This document shows, in pieces, positions 23,822 to 24,189 of a stretch of 24,189 bases of DNA (its first letter is position 1; every line of letters begins with the position of its first letter). The notes beneath the pieces were generated by a model. It worked only from the letters and a program-made list of their open reading frames with translations, was not told the DNA's origin and did no database searches. Source of the DNA: JACKBJ01 sp964549495. GTDB lineage: Bacteria > Chloroflexota > Anaerolineae > Epilineales > Epilineaceae. Position numbers and translations under genes: made by a program. Where the stretch lies: NCBI GenBank assembly GCA_964549495.1, contig CAZJWJ010000083.1, positions 1-24,189 on the forward strand, read 5' to 3'.

Positions 23822-24189
23822 CTCTGTGCCTCCGTTGTGGTGTCTTGTCTTGAAATCAATTCACGGCGACTTTCTTGGATCTACAACGACCGTGATGCTT
23901 TGGTCCGGAGCGCAAGCATACTCTAGTGGCGTTGCACTATCGTCCCTCCATGGCCTGAGTGGTAGGCTGGCGCACGAAACTGGGGGCAACCGTCTCTGCT
24001 ATCTATTGTAGTGGGTCGCACAATGTGTCTTAGTCACAAGGTCGGCCACTTCGGCCACAGGTCTACTAGTCGGCCGAAGTCGCAGGAACGCTTGCCGGGC
24101 GGGCTGTTTGGGGTAGCAGGTAGAAGTCTGACAACTCCAGTAGTTCCGATATTCACGGGAAGACGGGCCGGCCGAGCGAGTCGATGGCG
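23822..24189. other. Terminal non-coding stretch with a hairpin
   Basis: No supported gene. A perfect 9-bp inverted repeat, ACTTCGGCC (24048-24056) and GGCCGAAGT (24072-24080) with a 15-nt loop, is present without a T-tract. The end of the window becomes G/C-rich again after about 24090. Confidence 0.35.

Noticed and set aside
23745..24011. 88-residue plus-strand ORF over the start of the Cys-rich gene
   Set aside because: It begins inside the antisense of the signal peptide region, has no ribosome site and no recognisable features.

Overview
The window looks like a chromosomal stretch from a high-GC bacterium, most likely a member of Chloroflexota. This is inferred from the mix of families: two Uma2 genes, secreted proteins with Pro/Thr linkers and 'LP-L' C-terminal tails, DUF4430 proteins beside an ECF transporter, and a large AfsR-like regulator. 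No rRNA, tRNA, CRISPR array or insertion sequence was seen. The last ~5 kb (from about 19.0 kb) is visibly richer in A/T than the rest and may have a different history.

Left part (1-6.1 kb, all minus strand): reading in the direction of transcription there is a Uma2-family gene with an internal deletion, then a molybdate ABC importer in the order modA-modB-modC, a second full-length Uma2 gene, and a TPR-LuxR regulator. The two Uma2 genes share a 32-bp promoter-region block. A near-perfect 31-bp palindrome overlaps the modC stop.

Middle part (6.3-15.3 kb): a plus-strand gene encodes a secreted protein with a degenerate von Willebrand A domain. It ends on the same CTAG as a convergent minus-strand operon. 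That operon is the highlight of the window. A TTTACA-17-TATGAT promoter drives a cobalamin (B12) riboswitch followed by an intrinsic terminator. Downstream are a secreted DUF4430 plus alpha/alpha-toroid protein resembling animal intrinsic factor/transcobalamin, a membrane-tethered DUF4430 protein on a long disordered stalk, and a single polypeptide carrying all four parts of an ECF transporter (S, T and two ATPases). I infer a riboswitch-controlled B12 capture-and-import system in which the capture proteins hand cobalamin to a one-chain ECF importer.

Right part (15.5-24.2 kb): a large secreted subtilisin-like protease on the plus strand ends at a strong intrinsic terminator. After it, in more A/T-rich DNA, come a large AfsR/SARP-like regulator (winged helix, BTAD, NB-ARC ATPase, TPRs) with a 21-bp inverted repeat at its 5' end, a 650-bp stretch with only doubtful small ORFs, and a secreted protein with ten cysteines that I do not recognise. 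Three secreted proteins in the window (the vWA-like protein, the intrinsic-factor-like protein and the protease) end in a similar short motif, I-x-L-P-x-L-[LA]-x-[DN], a candidate surface-retention or sorting tail.
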